NCBI GenBank assembly: GCA_003213375.1
Contig: QCNA01000005.1
Location: 1 to 51,025 of the forward strand
Source of the DNA: Prochlorococcus sp. AG-424-A03
GTDB lineage: Bacteria; Cyanobacteriota; Cyanobacteriia; PCC-6307; Cyanobiaceae
Direction: 5' to 3'
Length of the DNA: 51,025 nucleotides
Position numbers and translations under genes: made by a program. The notes beneath the pieces were generated by a model. That model was not told the DNA's origin, searched no databases, and saw nothing but the letters and a program-made list of their open reading frames with translations. Of this stretch, positions 15,137 to 25,611 are shown piece after piece. Numbering within the stretch: position 1 is the stretch's first letter; the number at the start of each line of letters is the position of its first letter.

Positions 15137-17119
15137 TTAATCCTTAAAATTATACTTATCAGAAGTCAATAATTTCCAGTCTCCTTGTCCATTTAATTCT
15201 AAAATATTCTCGTGAAAATCCTTTAAGCTAGGTCTATGTCCAACGCTAATAAGAGAAAGTTCTCGTTCCTTTAGTAGAGTATATAGTTTTTTTTCAGTGT
15301 TAATATCTAAAGCACTTGTTGCTTCATCAAGTACTGCAAATCTTGGAGAATTTAGTAAGAGTCTTGCAAAAGCCAACCTTTGTTGCTCGCCTAAGGAAAG
15401 AATTCGTGGCCAATCTTGTTTGATATCAAGATTAGGATACCGATCTACTAAAGTTTTTAAATTTACTTCATGAAGTACAGAAGTAAGATGTTCATCACTA
15501 AATTTCTTAACTTCTGTGGGATAACATAATTGTTCCCTTAAAGAACCAAGTAACATATATGGTTTTTGAGGTATGAATAATAATTCTCCAATTTTTGGTT
15601 TTTTAATTACTCCCTGATCGGGTTCCCATAAACCACTAATCATTCTTAGTAAAGATGTTTTTCCGCACCCAGATGGTCCTACAACCAAAAGTGATTGATT
15701 GTTGTCGATGCTCAAATTTAAATTTTTAATTATTGTTTTATTTGATCCCGGTGGGCAAAGGTCAGCATTATTAATAAGAATTGAGGGGTAATCTGAAATA
15801 ACGTTTTGATTGGTTGTTGGATTGGTTTGACTAATGGATTCAACTTTTGATTGGAATCCTTCTAATCTGCCAATACCAGCAGTAAATTTTGCAAGTTCTT
15901 CTATTTGATTAACAATAAAAAATAACGAACCTTCGACCATTCCAAATGCAAAGCTTGCCTGAATAAAGCGTCCATAATCAATATCACCTTTAAAGTAAGG
16001 GATTGCCATTATTAAATATGGGAAGAAATTTCCAGCATAATTAATGGATCTTCTCATAACGTCTATAATTACTCTCCATATAATCAGTAAATTAAAGTTT
16101 CTCACCACTTCTCCTAAGCGTCTTTCAGTTTCACTTCGTTCAGGATTCTCCCCAGAGTAAAAGGCTATTGATTCAGCATTATCTCTAATATGTACTAAGC
16201 CGTATCGAAAATCTGCTTCATATCTGAGTTGATCAAAGTCAATCTTTACAAGATTTTTTCCAGCAATTAAAAGGATAGAAGTTGCAAATGCAGCGTAACC
16301 AAATAAAGAAAAAGTAAGTGTTGTACTAATACTCCATAAAATAAGAATATTAAGTGAAAATGTTAGTAGGGCATCAAAAATGCCTAATGTGAAAGAGAGA
16401 CTTTGACCTGTAAAAGCTCGGGTATCATCTGTGATTCTTTGATCAGGATTATCTACATCGGTTTGTTCTTCATCATTGGGATTTAATTGGTAATAAGCTT
16501 TATTAGTCATATAATCTTTGACTAAACTTTTTGAAAGCCATTCTCTCCAAATGATTCCTAACTTATATGTAAAAAATATTTGGGAAACACGTATTGGTAG
16601 AGCTACAGCGAAACAACAAGCGTAAATCCCCAATATCCGATAAAATCCATCTTCTTGTCTTTCTACTAAAGCATTAGTTAAATCTCTTGCAATAAATCCA
16701 ATACCTGCGTTTATTCCGTTTACAGCTAAAAGCATTAATACAATTATCGCAAGGAATAACCAATGTAACCATCTACGATTTTTTAATTGACGTCTTAAGC
16801 TAAAAAAGCTCCCTGATCCAATTAGAAATAAGGCAGAGAAAAGCAATCCCCAACTACCAGCCCAAATTGAATTGACAGTACTTACTACACCTCCGAAATA
16901 CTTTTCAAGAAAAATTGGTTGAAAGCTTTCAAAAAAACTGATTATTCCTGTAAGACCAACAAGTACTACTCCACCAACACAAAATAAAAGAGAAATTAAA
17001 AGCCATATGAATTGAAATCCATTACATTGATCTATAGGAAGAAAAAATGGCTGAGATAGCTTCCGCAATTTTTGTAATTGGTACAGTATTTTGGATTTAT
17101 TATTAACTGTTTTATTCAT
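15137..17119 (-). CDS. BacA/SbmA/YddA-type ABC transporter (fused membrane and ATPase domains)
   Basis: It encodes 660 residues. About six membrane spans lie in residues 25-400, including GIIWREWLSKSLVKDYM, typical of the ABC_membrane_2 (SbmA/BacA) fold. The ATPase domain has Walker A GPSGCGKT at 481-488, the signature LSLGEQQRLAFAR and Walker B VLDEATSALD with D598 and E599. Relatives import peptides or vitamin B12 (M. tuberculosis Rv1819c) or export very long acyl chains, so the substrate cannot be inferred. It lies 8 bases downstream of the hli gene start region on the same strand and may not be linked in function. Confidence 0.9.
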   Translation of the reverse strand: MNKTVNNKSKILYQLQKLRKLSQPFFLPIDQCNGFQFIWLLISLLFCVGGVVLVGLTGIISFFESFQPIFLEKYFGGVVSTVNSIWAGSWGLLFSALFLIGSGSFFSLRRQLKNRRWLHWLFLAIIVLMLLAVNGINAGIGFIARDLTNALVERQEDGFYRILGIYACCFAVALPIRVSQIFFTYKLGIIWREWLSKSLVKDYMTNKAYYQLNPNDEEQTDVDNPDQRITDDTRAFTGQSLSFTLGIFDALLTFSLNILILWSISTTLTFSLFGYAAFATSILLIAGKNLVKIDFDQLRYEADFRYGLVHIRDNAESIAFYSGENPERSETERRLGEVVRNFNLLIIWRVIIDVMRRSINYAGNFFPYLIMAIPYFKGDIDYGRFIQASFAFGMVEGSLFFIVNQIEELAKFTAGIGRLEGFQSKVESISQTNPTTNQNVISDYPSILINNADLCPPGSNKTIIKNLNLSIDNNQSLLVVGPSGCGKTSLLRMISGLWEPDQGVIKKPKIGELLFIPQKPYMLLGSLREQLCYPTEVKKFSDEHLTSVLHEVNLKTLVDRYPNLDIKQDWPRILSLGEQQRLAFARLLLNSPRFAVLDEATSALDINTEKKLYTLLKERELSLISVGHRPSLKDFHENILELNGQGDWKLLTSDKYNFKD

Positions 17120-17161
17120 TACTCGACAAGTTTTATAAGGAAAATTATAACTTTAAGCAGT

Positions 17162-17440
17162 CTATTGACCAAAGCCAATAAATGAAAGTGCCCAGTCAGG
17201 TAAATTTAAGTAATTCAAGATTGTTATATCAAATTCATGAACTATTGGAAAAGATTTATCTAATACCCACCATAAAAGAAAAGGTAGATTAAATAAAATT
17301 TGTAATTGCCATTTATAAGTTAAAACTCTCCAAATTTTTATTAACTTAGTTTTGAGTGAATCATCTAGCTCTTCCCAATTTTTTAATATTAAATTGAATA
17401 AATTTTTGGATTCTGTATTTAGGGAATCTGGGGTATTCAT
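17162..17440 (-). CDS. Hypothetical protein with hydrophobic segment (92 aa)
   Basis: It encodes 92 residues with an ATG start. A polar N-terminus (MNTPDSLNTESKNLFNLI) precedes a tryptophan-rich region and one hydrophobic stretch, LQILFNLPFLLWWVLDKSF, with a second weak one near the end (LPDWALSFIGFG). I do not recognise a family. It lies between the HIT gene and the ABC transporter gene on the same strand with gaps under 50 bases, so it is likely in one operon with them. Confidence 0.65.
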   Translation of the reverse strand: MNTPDSLNTESKNLFNLILKNWEELDDSLKTKLIKIWRVLTYKWQLQILFNLPFLLWWVLDKSFPIVHEFDITILNYLNLPDWALSFIGFGQ

Positions 17441-17488
17441 TGTTTTTTTTTCTTTATTTATAACCCATAAACATTTCTTTCGAGAGTT

Positions 17489-17830
17489 TTAACCTGGGGG
17501 CCAATTCATTTTTCTTCCAGATAAAAAATGAATATGTAAATGAAAAACTGTTTGTCCCGATTCTGCTCCAGTATTAATTACTGTTCTCCAATTAGTTAAA
17601 TTTTTCGATTTAGCTATTTTGCTACCAACAAAAAGTAAATGCCCTAACAAATTTGCATCTTCTTCAATACAATCTAATAAACTTATAATTGGCTTTTTTG
17701 GAATAACTAAAAAATGTACTGGTGCTTGTGCTTGAATATCATTAAACGCAATACATAAATCATCTTCATAAAGCTTATCGCAGGGTATTTCTTCATTAAT
17801 TATTTTTTGAAATATTGTAGTTTCAGTCAT
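17489..17830 (-). CDS. HIT-family (histidine triad) nucleotide-binding protein
   Basis: It encodes 113 residues, typical of the HinT branch. The triad HLHIH (H97, H99, H101) is followed by FLSGRKMNWPPG, the usual HinT end. The N-terminus TIFQKIINEEIPCDKLYED also fits. HinT enzymes hydrolyse phosphoramidate links such as AMP-lysine in the cytoplasm. The gene starts 4 bases after the def stop on the same strand. Confidence 0.92.
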   Translation of the reverse strand: MTETTIFQKIINEEIPCDKLYEDDLCIAFNDIQAQAPVHFLVIPKKPIISLLDCIEEDANLLGHLLFVGSKIAKSKNLTNWRTVINTGAESGQTVFHLHIHFLSGRKMNWPPG

Positions 17831-17834
17831 TAGA

Positions 17835-18440
17835 TTAATTAATAAAAATTACGTCTTTTTCGTTGAACCCTTCCTTTATAAGTTCTTTGTTCAAATCATC
17901 TTTTGATGTAACTCTGTCAACAAATAATATTCCGTTTAAGTGATCCATTTCGTGTTGAATACACCTCGCCAGAAGTCCATCTGCTTTCATTTTACGTGGT
18001 CTCCCCATTTCATCTCTAAATTTTAATTTTATTGTTGATGGTCTTACTACATTCAAATATACCCCAGGGATGCTTAAGCAGCCTTCTTCGTATGAATTAA
18101 GGGTTGTTCCAAAGTCTGTAATTTCTGGATTGATTAATATTAGAGGTTCTGCTGCTGAATCTTCAAAATTTACATCTATGACAAGAAGCTCTTTGTTGAT
18201 ACCAATTTGAGGTGCTGCAAGTCCAATTCCTTTAGCTGCATACATGCTTTGAAGCATTTCTCTAGCAAGTTTTCTAATCGATTCGTCAACTTTAGTTATT
18301 CTTTTGGAATTTTGTCTTAACACATCATCCCCAAGTTTATAAATATCTAGAGATGGCTTACCTGTTTGTTCTTTTGCAATTTTTTCTGAGCTTCCATTTG
18401 TTCTTGACTTTTTTGCAAGTTTTGAAAAATGGTTTGCCAC
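17835..18440 (-). CDS. def: Peptide deformylase
   Basis: It encodes 201 residues from a GTG start. All three signature motifs are present: GIGLAAPQIG (71-80), EGCLS (119-123, C121 a metal ligand) and HEMDH (163-167, H163 and H167 ligands, with E164 as the catalytic base). The enzyme removes the formyl group from nascent N-termini at the ribosome. A basic N-terminal extension of about 30 residues precedes the core. Its promoter probably lies in the 75 bases shared with the divergent S9 peptidase gene. Confidence 0.96.
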   Translation of the reverse strand: MANHFSKLAKKSRTNGSSEKIAKEQTGKPSLDIYKLGDDVLRQNSKRITKVDESIRKLAREMLQSMYAAKGIGLAAPQIGINKELLVIDVNFEDSAAEPLILINPEITDFGTTLNSYEEGCLSIPGVYLNVVRPSTIKLKFRDEMGRPRKMKADGLLARCIQHEMDHLNGILFVDRVTSKDDLNKELIKEGFNEKDVIFIN

Positions 18441-18515
18441 GTTAAAAAAGTTTTTAGATAAGAGTTTAGCTATAAAAATACTAGCACTTTAATTTACTTT
18501 CTTTATATTTTTGAA

Positions 18516-20441
18516 ATGAGACATGATTATAAGTTAAATGTTAGGCAAACTGAATCTAAAAAAATTGCTTTCAAGGAATTAACTATTATTAGGGATATCA
18601 CTTTTTGGATTGATGTTGTTGGTGAAAGTCAAAATGAAAATGCCATTTTTGCAAGACCATTTAATGTCAAAGAAGCTATTCCCCAGCAATTAACAAGTAA
18701 GAAATATAAAATTAAAAATAATTTTCATGGATATGGTGGTAAATCTTATAAATGTATAAATTTTAAAAATAATTTTTATTTAATATGGATAGATCAGATT
18801 ACCAAGGCAGTATGGTTTCAAATTTTTAAAGAAGCAGAGTCAACTGATATAAGCCAAAATAAATATCTCGTTTCAGTTCAAGAACCTAATCAACTATCTA
18901 AATCAATTCATGGAAATTTTGATTCTTCATTTGTCATTTCTAAAAAAAATTTATTGTATGGAATTTGCGAAATTAATAATAGAGATTATTTATTTTCTTT
19001 AAATTTAAAAAAAACTAAACAAGATATTCATCGAATAAAAAAATTTAAAAATTTTGCTGGAGAATTATCTTCTAATAGATCTGCTAACTTACTTTCCTGG
19101 ATTGAGTGGGATTCTCCATATATGCCTTGGGAGAAAAATGAGCTGTTTTTTGCTCAAATAGATCACAATGGTGAGATACAAAAAATAAAAAAATTCTCAA
19201 ATAAGCTGATAAATTCCAAAAAAAATGTTTCTTTTTTTCAACCCTATTGGATAAGTGAAACACATTTGGTATGTTCTGAAGATAGTTCTGGATGGTGGAA
19301 CTTATTGTTTTTAGATGTTAGTGAAATTGAGAATATTTTTATTAAGAAAAGAGTAGAGAGAAATTTCATTGAATATGGAGCACCACAATGGGTCACTGGA
19401 ATAACATTTTTTTCAGGGAATAAAAAAAATCTATTTTGTGTAGCAAAAAAAGAAAATAGTTTAATATTGGAACAATATAAAGATCTTGAATTCGTTAAAG
19501 AATTTTCTACTCCTTTTACCTCAATTAGTGATTTCAGTGTTTTTCGAAAAAAAGTTCTTTTAAAGGGTTATGGATCTGATTTTTTGGGAATTGTATTTGA
19601 AATTGATTTTGCAAAAAAAGTTTTATCAAATTTTTCTGAGCATAATCATTTTGATCATATAAAAGATTGTTCAAAACCTGAAACATTTTGGTTTAAAGGT
19701 TTTGAAGATAAATCAACTCATTGTTTTCTTTATAGACCGCTTGTTGAAAATTTTAGAAAGCCACCGCTCCTTGTTAGAGCACATAGCGGACCAACTTCAT
19801 GTTTTGATGGATCATATAATTCTGAAGTTCAATATTGGACGTCGAAGGGATTTTTTGTTGCTGAAGTCAATTATGGAGGATCATCAGGATTTGGCAAAGC
19901 ATATAGAGAGAGGTTGAATTATAAATGGGGCATTGTTGATTCTTATGATTGCAAAGCACTAGTTCTTGAATTGATTAAATTAAATCAAGTTGATAGTGAA
20001 AAAGTAGTAATTTTTGGGAATAGTGCTGGTGGGTTAACTGCCCTGAATTGTTTATTATATGGTTCTATTTTTTCAGCAGCAATTTGTAAATATCCTGTGA
20101 CTGATTTGAAGGATATGCATTACAACACTCATAGATTTGAAAAGGATTATTTAAATTCTTTGGTGGGAAATTATGCAAAAGACCATTATGATTATATAAA
20201 TAGATCACCGATAAATCATATTAACAAAATAAAAAAACCTATCTTATTATTTCATGGAAAAAAAGATACAGTTATTTCTTATAAACAAACTTTAAAAATT
20301 CAAGAAATTTTGATTCAGAATAATAAATATTCAGAAGTTATTTTTTTTGATAATGAAGGGCATGGTTTTAGAAATATTGAAAATAAAGAAGAAGTAATGC
20401 AAAAATCTCAGAAATTTTTAAAAAATGCTTTGAATATTTAA
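18516..20441 (+). CDS. S9 (prolyl oligopeptidase) family serine peptidase
   Basis: It encodes 641 residues. An N-terminal beta-propeller-like region (about 1-370) contains repeated Trp and Ser-rich strands. The C-terminal alpha/beta hydrolase has nucleophile S503 in GNSAGG, D584 in HGKKDTVI and H616 in DNEGHGF, so the triad is complete. The oxyanion region RAHSGPTS precedes it. The layout matches acylaminoacyl- or dipeptidyl-peptidase-like S9 enzymes, which cleave short peptides. No signal peptide is seen, so it is probably cytosolic. It converges on sufS with a 4-base overlap. Confidence 0.9.
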   Translation: MRHDYKLNVRQTESKKIAFKELTIIRDITFWIDVVGESQNENAIFARPFNVKEAIPQQLTSKKYKIKNNFHGYGGKSYKCINFKNNFYLIWIDQITKAVWFQIFKEAESTDISQNKYLVSVQEPNQLSKSIHGNFDSSFVISKKNLLYGICEINNRDYLFSLNLKKTKQDIHRIKKFKNFAGELSSNRSANLLSWIEWDSPYMPWEKNELFFAQIDHNGEIQKIKKFSNKLINSKKNVSFFQPYWISETHLVCSEDSSGWWNLLFLDVSEIENIFIKKRVERNFIEYGAPQWVTGITFFSGNKKNLFCVAKKENSLILEQYKDLEFVKEFSTPFTSISDFSVFRKKVLLKGYGSDFLGIVFEIDFAKKVLSNFSEHNHFDHIKDCSKPETFWFKGFEDKSTHCFLYRPLVENFRKPPLLVRAHSGPTSCFDGSYNSEVQYWTSKGFFVAEVNYGGSSGFGKAYRERLNYKWGIVDSYDCKALVLELIKLNQVDSEKVVIFGNSAGGLTALNCLLYGSIFSAAICKYPVTDLKDMHYNTHRFEKDYLNSLVGNYAKDHYDYINRSPINHINKIKKPILLFHGKKDTVISYKQTLKIQEILIQNNKYSEVIFFDNEGHGFRNIENKEEVMQKSQKFLKNALNI

Positions 20442-21691
20442 GAATTGATTTTTAGAAAATCAACAGTATCTTTTAAATTTTCTATAAACTTATCAATCTC
20501 TTCCTTATTGGTTGTGAAATTCATGCTGATTCTAGCTGTTGATTTAATTCCGATATATCTGTGAAGAGGTTGACAGCAATGGTGGCCGCTTCTGATGCAA
20601 ATTCCTTTTGAATCAAGAATTTCAGCAATATCATTTGAATGAATATTTTTTATATAAAAGGTGGCAAGTGAGGCTCTGTCTGGATCTATCTCCGGTGATG
20701 GGCCTATGATTTCAATATTTTCTATTTGATTTAATTTTTCAAATAAATATTTAGTAATAGTTTTTTCATATTCATGAATTTCATTCAATCCAATATTGTT
20801 AATATAAGTGATTGCTTCTGCAAGACCTATTGCTTCTGCAATGGCTGGAGTTCCAGCTTCAAATTTGTGTGGTAGCTCTGCCCAAGTACTTGTCTCTTCA
20901 AAAACATCTTGAATCATTTCGCCACCTCCAAAGAGAGGAGGAATTTTTTCTAGGATTTCTTTTCTTGACCAGAGGAAACCAATACCTGTAGGACCGCATA
21001 ATTTATGTCCTGATCCGGCTAAAAAATCTATATTAAGATCAATCACATCCAGTTTTTGATGAGCCAAACTTTGGCATGCATCTATTAACACTAAAGAACC
21101 TTTTTGTTTAGCTAATTTAGTTATTTCTTTGATTGGATTACAGCAACCTAGAGTATTACTAACATGAACTATACTAACGAGTTTAGTTCTAGATGTTAGT
21201 TTTGATTTAAAGTCGTCTATATCTAATTTCCCATCTTTATCTATACCTATAAATTTTAATTTGCATTTATTTTTTGCTGCAACCATTTGCCATGGAACAA
21301 TATTGCTATGATGCTCCATTATTGATAAGAGAATTTCATCGTTTTCTTTTAATGAATATTCGCCCCATGATCTAGCTACTATATTGATTGCCTCAGTAGC
21401 ATTTCTTGTGAAAATAATTTCTTTTGCTGAATTCGCTTTTATATATTGGCTAATTAAATATCGTGCATTTTCAAATTCTTCTGTTGCTTTAGCACTTAAT
21501 TGATGTGCCCCTCTATGTACATTGGCATTAAAGTTTTTGTAATATTCATCAATTTTTTTTAAGACTTGTATTGGTTTTTGTGTGGTTGCAGCATGGTCTA
21601 AATAAATAATTTGCTCATTACTTTTTAAGTTCTTATTTAAAAGAGGAAAGTCTTTCTTCGCTATTTTAGGAAAATTTTGAATCGTTTCCAT
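20438..21691 (-). CDS. sufS: Cysteine desulfurase SufS
   Basis: It encodes 417 residues. The PLP lysine is K230 in GSGHKLCGP. The active-site cysteine is C372 in RSGHHCCQPLH, with the short class II loop of SufS rather than IscS. YLDHAATTQKP at the N-terminus and VLIDACQS are also typical. SufS takes sulfur from cysteine for Fe-S cluster assembly on SufBCD. The ATG overlaps the sufD stop by one base, so translation is coupled. It is the last gene of sufBCDS. C373 directly after the catalytic cysteine is slightly unusual. Confidence 0.96.
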   Translation of the reverse strand: METIQNFPKIAKKDFPLLNKNLKSNEQIIYLDHAATTQKPIQVLKKIDEYYKNFNANVHRGAHQLSAKATEEFENARYLISQYIKANSAKEIIFTRNATEAINIVARSWGEYSLKENDEILLSIMEHHSNIVPWQMVAAKNKCKLKFIGIDKDGKLDIDDFKSKLTSRTKLVSIVHVSNTLGCCNPIKEITKLAKQKGSLVLIDACQSLAHQKLDVIDLNIDFLAGSGHKLCGPTGIGFLWSRKEILEKIPPLFGGGEMIQDVFEETSTWAELPHKFEAGTPAIAEAIGLAEAITYINNIGLNEIHEYEKTITKYLFEKLNQIENIEIIGPSPEIDPDRASLATFYIKNIHSNDIAEILDSKGICIRSGHHCCQPLHRYIGIKSTARISMNFTTNKEEIDKFIENLKDTVDFLKINS

Positions 21692-22908
21692 TAATTCTCA
21701 TTTAAAAGTTTATCAAGCAAATCCCATTTATCTTTTGAGATGGGAATAAATGAAATTATTTCTTGAAAGTAAGAACTTAATTGTAGTTTACTTGCTTCTG
21801 TTAATGTGATCCCTCTTGTTCGCATATAAAAAAGTTCTTCTTCATTTAGTTGCGAAATTGTAGCCCCATGTTTGCATTTGACATCATCAGCAATTATTTC
21901 TAATTGAGGTTTGGTATCTATTTGTGCGAGATTTGATAAAAGTAAATTTCTGCTTAATTGCGAAGCATCAGTTCTCTGGGCAATTTTCGGAACTATTATT
22001 GAACCTTCAAATATTGCGTGTGATTTATCATCAGCAAGTGATTTATTAATTTGATCTAGAAATCCATTTGGGCCATTAAATTCTATTTTTGTATAGGTTG
22101 AAATCTGCTCATCTTTTTTTGTTATTTGCATACCTTTGATATTTGTTTTAGCGTTTCCCGAAGATTGTTTAATACTAATTTCAAATCTCGCGTAATTGAA
22201 TTTGAAATGTAAAGATCCTAAGTTGTATGAACTATTTTTTTGTTGAATTACATTAAGAGAATTTAATAGATTGGATCTGCTTTCACCGTAAGAAACAACG
22301 CCATGATTTACGGAACTATTTTCTTTTAAGCAAAAGAAAGTTGATTGAGATAATGAAGAGTTTTCTTTACCAAGATTTACTTGTAATAATTCAACATCAC
22401 AATTCTTTTCTAAAAATATTACGAGGGTTTTTGCGTTCAAAGAATTATTTGATGCGTGACTAAAAATTTCAATAGGAGGAATTTTTGATCCATTTATTTT
22501 TAATCCCAAAATATTATTTTTACAACTTAAAGACAGATTTAGTAGGTCACTCCAATTTTCGTTTTGCTTAAAAAAAGATATTTGTTCTTTGATATATTTT
22601 TGTAATTCATCCTCACTTAATTGCTGTATTGAATAATTTTTCTCTATTAATTTAATTTGGCAATTTTCACCAATTATTAATCTAATAGTACTTTGGGAAT
22701 TTTTCGGATATGGTACATCAAATTTTGAATCTTTTTTATTAACTGAGTAATCTAAAAAGGTTGACAATTTTGATTTATTTGAAAGTCTCCATAGTTCACT
22801 TTTAGGATTAGGGAGAGGGCTTGATTGTAATTTATGAAGACAGATTTTTTGTATTTCTGTTAGGTTATCATCCGATTTATTTGTTTTTATTCTTTCAATA
22901 ATTTCCAT
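21691..22908 (-). CDS. sufD: Fe-S cluster assembly protein SufD
   Basis: It encodes 405 residues. The C-terminal SufBD core shows DDVKCKHGATISQLNEEELFYMRTRG by type (seen as DDVKCKHGATIS and ELFYMRTRG). The N-terminal part is divergent, as usual for SufD. With SufB and SufC it forms the SufBC2D scaffold where clusters are built. H and C in KCKHGA fit the cluster-building interface. It is 4 bases after sufC and overlaps sufS by one base. Confidence 0.94.
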   Translation of the reverse strand: MEIIERIKTNKSDDNLTEIQKICLHKLQSSPLPNPKSELWRLSNKSKLSTFLDYSVNKKDSKFDVPYPKNSQSTIRLIIGENCQIKLIEKNYSIQQLSEDELQKYIKEQISFFKQNENWSDLLNLSLSCKNNILGLKINGSKIPPIEIFSHASNNSLNAKTLVIFLEKNCDVELLQVNLGKENSSLSQSTFFCLKENSSVNHGVVSYGESRSNLLNSLNVIQQKNSSYNLGSLHFKFNYARFEISIKQSSGNAKTNIKGMQITKKDEQISTYTKIEFNGPNGFLDQINKSLADDKSHAIFEGSIIVPKIAQRTDASQLSRNLLLSNLAQIDTKPQLEIIADDVKCKHGATISQLNEEELFYMRTRGITLTEASKLQLSSYFQEIISFIPISKDKWDLLDKLLNEN

Positions 22909-22912
22909 TTGT

Positions 22913-23698
22913 CTAAGTCTCTTTTATAAAGTTATCAGTCCATTCATACCCTTTTTCCTCAAGCTCTAGAGCAAGATCACTCTCACCAGTTTTTATGATT
23001 TGCCCGTCTGACATAACATGGACATAATTTGGTTTAATTTCATCTAATAATCTTTGATAGTGGGTTATAAGTATAATTCCAGTTTGTGCACTAGATATTT
23101 TTTTAATTCCTGATGCCACTATTCTTAGAGCATCGATATCTAGACCAGAATCGGTCTCATCTAATATTGCTATCTTGGGCTCAAGTAATGCCATTTGTAG
23201 AATCTCATTTCTTTTTTTTTCACCTCCGGAAAAGCCTTGATTTACATTCCTTGATAGGAATGCGTGATCCATTTTCACAATTTCTAACTTTTCTTTAACT
23301 AATTCTTCAAAATCAAAAGTATCCAATTCTTCTTTGTTGAGGAATTTCCTTCTAGCATTAGTTGAAACTCTAAGAAACTCAAGATTACTTACACCAGGAA
23401 TCTCAATTGGATATTGGAAACCAAGAAAAATTCCTGATTGAGATCTCTCTTCAGGTTCTAGAGAGTTGATGTTTTCACCTAAAAATTTTATGTCGCCATT
23501 TGTAATATTATAAGATGGATGTCCTGCAATGATTTTCGAAAGAGTACTTTTGCCACATCCATTTCTTCCCATGATGGCATGGATTTCTCCGGGATAGACA
23601 GTAAGTGAAACCCCTTTTAAAATTGGAAGATTATCAGTAGATGCAGAGAGATTTTCAACTTCTAGAATTGGATCTAATTCTTTCATTTTACTTTGCAT
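22913..23698 (-). CDS. sufC: Fe-S cluster assembly ATPase SufC
   Basis: It encodes 261 residues; M5 ([13 protein letters not shown]) is an alternative start. Walker A GRNGCGKS is at 44-51. The signature [17 protein letters not shown] is specific to SufC among ABC ATPases, and Walker B reads [11 protein letters not shown]. SufC drives conformational change of the SufB-SufD core during cluster assembly in the cytoplasm. It sits 21 bases after sufB. Confidence 0.96.
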   Translation of the reverse strand: MQSKMKELDPILEVENLSASTDNLPILKGVSLTVYPGEIHAIMGRNGCGKSTLSKIIAGHPSYNITNGDIKFLGENINSLEPEERSQSGIFLGFQYPIEIPGVSNLEFLRVSTNARRKFLNKEELDTFDFEELVKEKLEIVKMDHAFLSRNVNQGFSGGEKKRNEILQMALLEPKIAILDETDSGLDIDALRIVASGIKKISSAQTGIILITHYQRLLDEIKPNYVHVMSDGQIIKTGESDLALELEEKGYEWTDNFIKET

Positions 23699-23719
23699 AT
23701 CAGTTTAGAAATTGATTAA

Positions 23720-25162
23720 TTAACCTACTGATCCCTCTAGTTTAAGTGCCAGTAACTTATCTGCTTCAGCAGCAAATTCCATAGGTAATTGATTAAATAC
23801 ATCTCTGCAAAAACCGCTGACCATCATAGATACTGCCTCTTCAAATTCTATACCTCTGCTTTGGAGATAAAAAAGTTGGTCTTCTGAGATTCTACATGTG
23901 CTTGCTTCATGCTCAATTTCAGAATTGGGTTGTTGAGATTTGATGTAAGGGAATGTATTTGCAGAAGCTTGATCCCCTATTAACATTGAATCACATTGAC
24001 TGTAATTTCTTGATCCTTTAGCTTTTGTTCCCATTTTGACAAGACCTCTGTAGCTATTTTTTGAGTTACCTGCACTAATACCTTTGCTAACAATAGTTGA
24101 TTTGGTCTTAGGACCAATATGGATCATTTTTGTGCCGGTATCTGCTTGCTGAAGATTATTGGTGAGAGCCACTGAATAAAATTCTCCTACAGATTCCTCC
24201 CCTAAAAGAAGACAGCTAGGATATTTCCATGTAATCGCAGACCCTGTTTCAACTTGAGACCAGCTAATTTTACTTCTCTTGCCTAAACATTTTCCTCTCT
24301 TGGTGACAAAATTAAAAATTCCACCTATACCTTGTTCATCACCAGCATACCAATTTTGCACTGTTGAATATTTTATTGAGGCGTCGTCTAATGCTATAAG
24401 CTCTACAACTGCTGCATGTAGGGTATTTGTATCAAACATTGGAGCTGTGCAACCTTCTAGATAACTTACAGAACTTGATTCTTCAGCAATGATTAGTGTT
24501 CTCTCGAATTGTCCTGAATCACCACTATTAATTCTGAAGTAGGAAGATAGATCCATAGGGCAGGCAACACCTTTTGGGATATAAACAAAAGAACCATCAC
24601 TAAAAACTGCAGAATTTAGTGCTGCAAAATAATTATCACTAGCTGGAACTACTGTACCTAAATATTTTTCAATCAAATCCGCGTGATTTTTTACTGCTTC
24701 ACTAATTGAGCAAAATATAACTCCATGTTCAGCAAGTTCTTCTCTAAAAGTTGTGGCAATAGAAACACTATCAAAGACAGCATCTACTGCTACATTTGTG
24801 AGTTTTTTTTGTTCCGTGAGGGGTATTCCTAATTTGTCAAAAGTCTCAAGAAGTTTGGGATCAACTTCATCTAAGCTAGAAATTTTCTCTTTTTGCTTAG
24901 GAGCAGAGTAATAAATAATATCTTGATAATCAATTTTTTTATATCCTAATGCTGCCCAATCAGGCTCCTTCATTTTTTTCCATTTTTTAAAGGCTTTTAA
25001 TCTAAAGTCAAGAAGAAATTTTGGCTCTTCTTTTTTCTGTGAAATTAATTTTATGATATCTTCATTTAATCCCTTTTCTATTTTTTCAGTTTCAATATCA
25101 GTAACGAAACCATATTTGTAAGGCTCTTTTACTGCATCTTTAACTAAATTCTCGTTGACCAT
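23720..25162 (-). CDS. sufB: Fe-S cluster assembly scaffold SufB
   Basis: It encodes 480 residues, the usual length. Conserved SufB segments are present: [31 protein letters not shown], and near the end [19 protein letters not shown] followed by QLFYLQSRG. The C in EGCTAP matches the sulfur-accepting cysteine of SufB. It is first in sufBCDS, and its promoter must lie within the 95 bases shared with the divergent 117-residue gene. I see no CAAC-N6-GTTG SufR operator there. Confidence 0.97.
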   Translation of the reverse strand: MVNENLVKDAVKEPYKYGFVTDIETEKIEKGLNEDIIKLISQKKEEPKFLLDFRLKAFKKWKKMKEPDWAALGYKKIDYQDIIYYSAPKQKEKISSLDEVDPKLLETFDKLGIPLTEQKKLTNVAVDAVFDSVSIATTFREELAEHGVIFCSISEAVKNHADLIEKYLGTVVPASDNYFAALNSAVFSDGSFVYIPKGVACPMDLSSYFRINSGDSGQFERTLIIAEESSSVSYLEGCTAPMFDTNTLHAAVVELIALDDASIKYSTVQNWYAGDEQGIGGIFNFVTKRGKCLGKRSKISWSQVETGSAITWKYPSCLLLGEESVGEFYSVALTNNLQQADTGTKMIHIGPKTKSTIVSKGISAGNSKNSYRGLVKMGTKAKGSRNYSQCDSMLIGDQASANTFPYIKSQQPNSEIEHEASTCRISEDQLFYLQSRGIEFEEAVSMMVSGFCRDVFNQLPMEFAAEADKLLALKLEGSVG

Positions 25163-25257
25163 GTTATCAAAAATAACTTATTACAATTAGCTTTATATAC
25201 TCTAACGAAAGATACCCCCAATATTGAGTTTTTTTCCTTTATTAAAACTAAAAATTA

Positions 25258-25611
25258 ATGTCTAATCATCTTGATCCCTTCTCTAATCCATTAAACATAG
25301 AAACTATTCAAGAAATTGATAATCTTGATCTACCTATAATGCAGAAACATCATTTAAGAATACTCGCTCATTGCCTTCAGATTTTAAAAATTATCAATTT
25401 AGATAATAGTTTGGAATATCAAAATAGAAATCCTCTGAGAGAATGGTGTGATAACCAATCCAAAAAATTTGATGATAAAAAATTTAGTGATCTTTTTTAT
25501 GAGCAGTTAGAATCCACTTCGAAAAAATTAAGCACTTTTTCAAAAAAAATAGGTAAAAGTATTGAGGATTTAGAGATAGATGATTTATTACTTCTAGTTG
25601 AACAACGCTGA
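25258..25611 (+). CDS. Hypothetical protein divergent from sufB (117 aa)
   Basis: It encodes 117 residues from ATG. It is hydrophilic and helical in character: HLDPFSNPLN, then LPIMQKHHLRILAHCLQIL and an acidic, Lys-rich C-terminus ending DDLLLLVEQR. I recognise no family. In many cyanobacteria the position divergent from sufB belongs to the repressor gene sufR, but this protein has no helix-turn-helix or Fe-S cysteine set (only two Cys), so it is not SufR. A link to suf is inferred from position only. Confidence 0.7.
   Translation: MSNHLDPFSNPLNIETIQEIDNLDLPIMQKHHLRILAHCLQILKIINLDNSLEYQNRNPLREWCDNQSKKFDDKKFSDLFYEQLESTSKKLSTFSKKIGKSIEDLEIDDLLLLVEQR

Noticed and set aside
25163-25257. SufR operator (CAAC-N6-GTTG) in front of sufB
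   Set aside because: I looked on both strands and did not find the motif.
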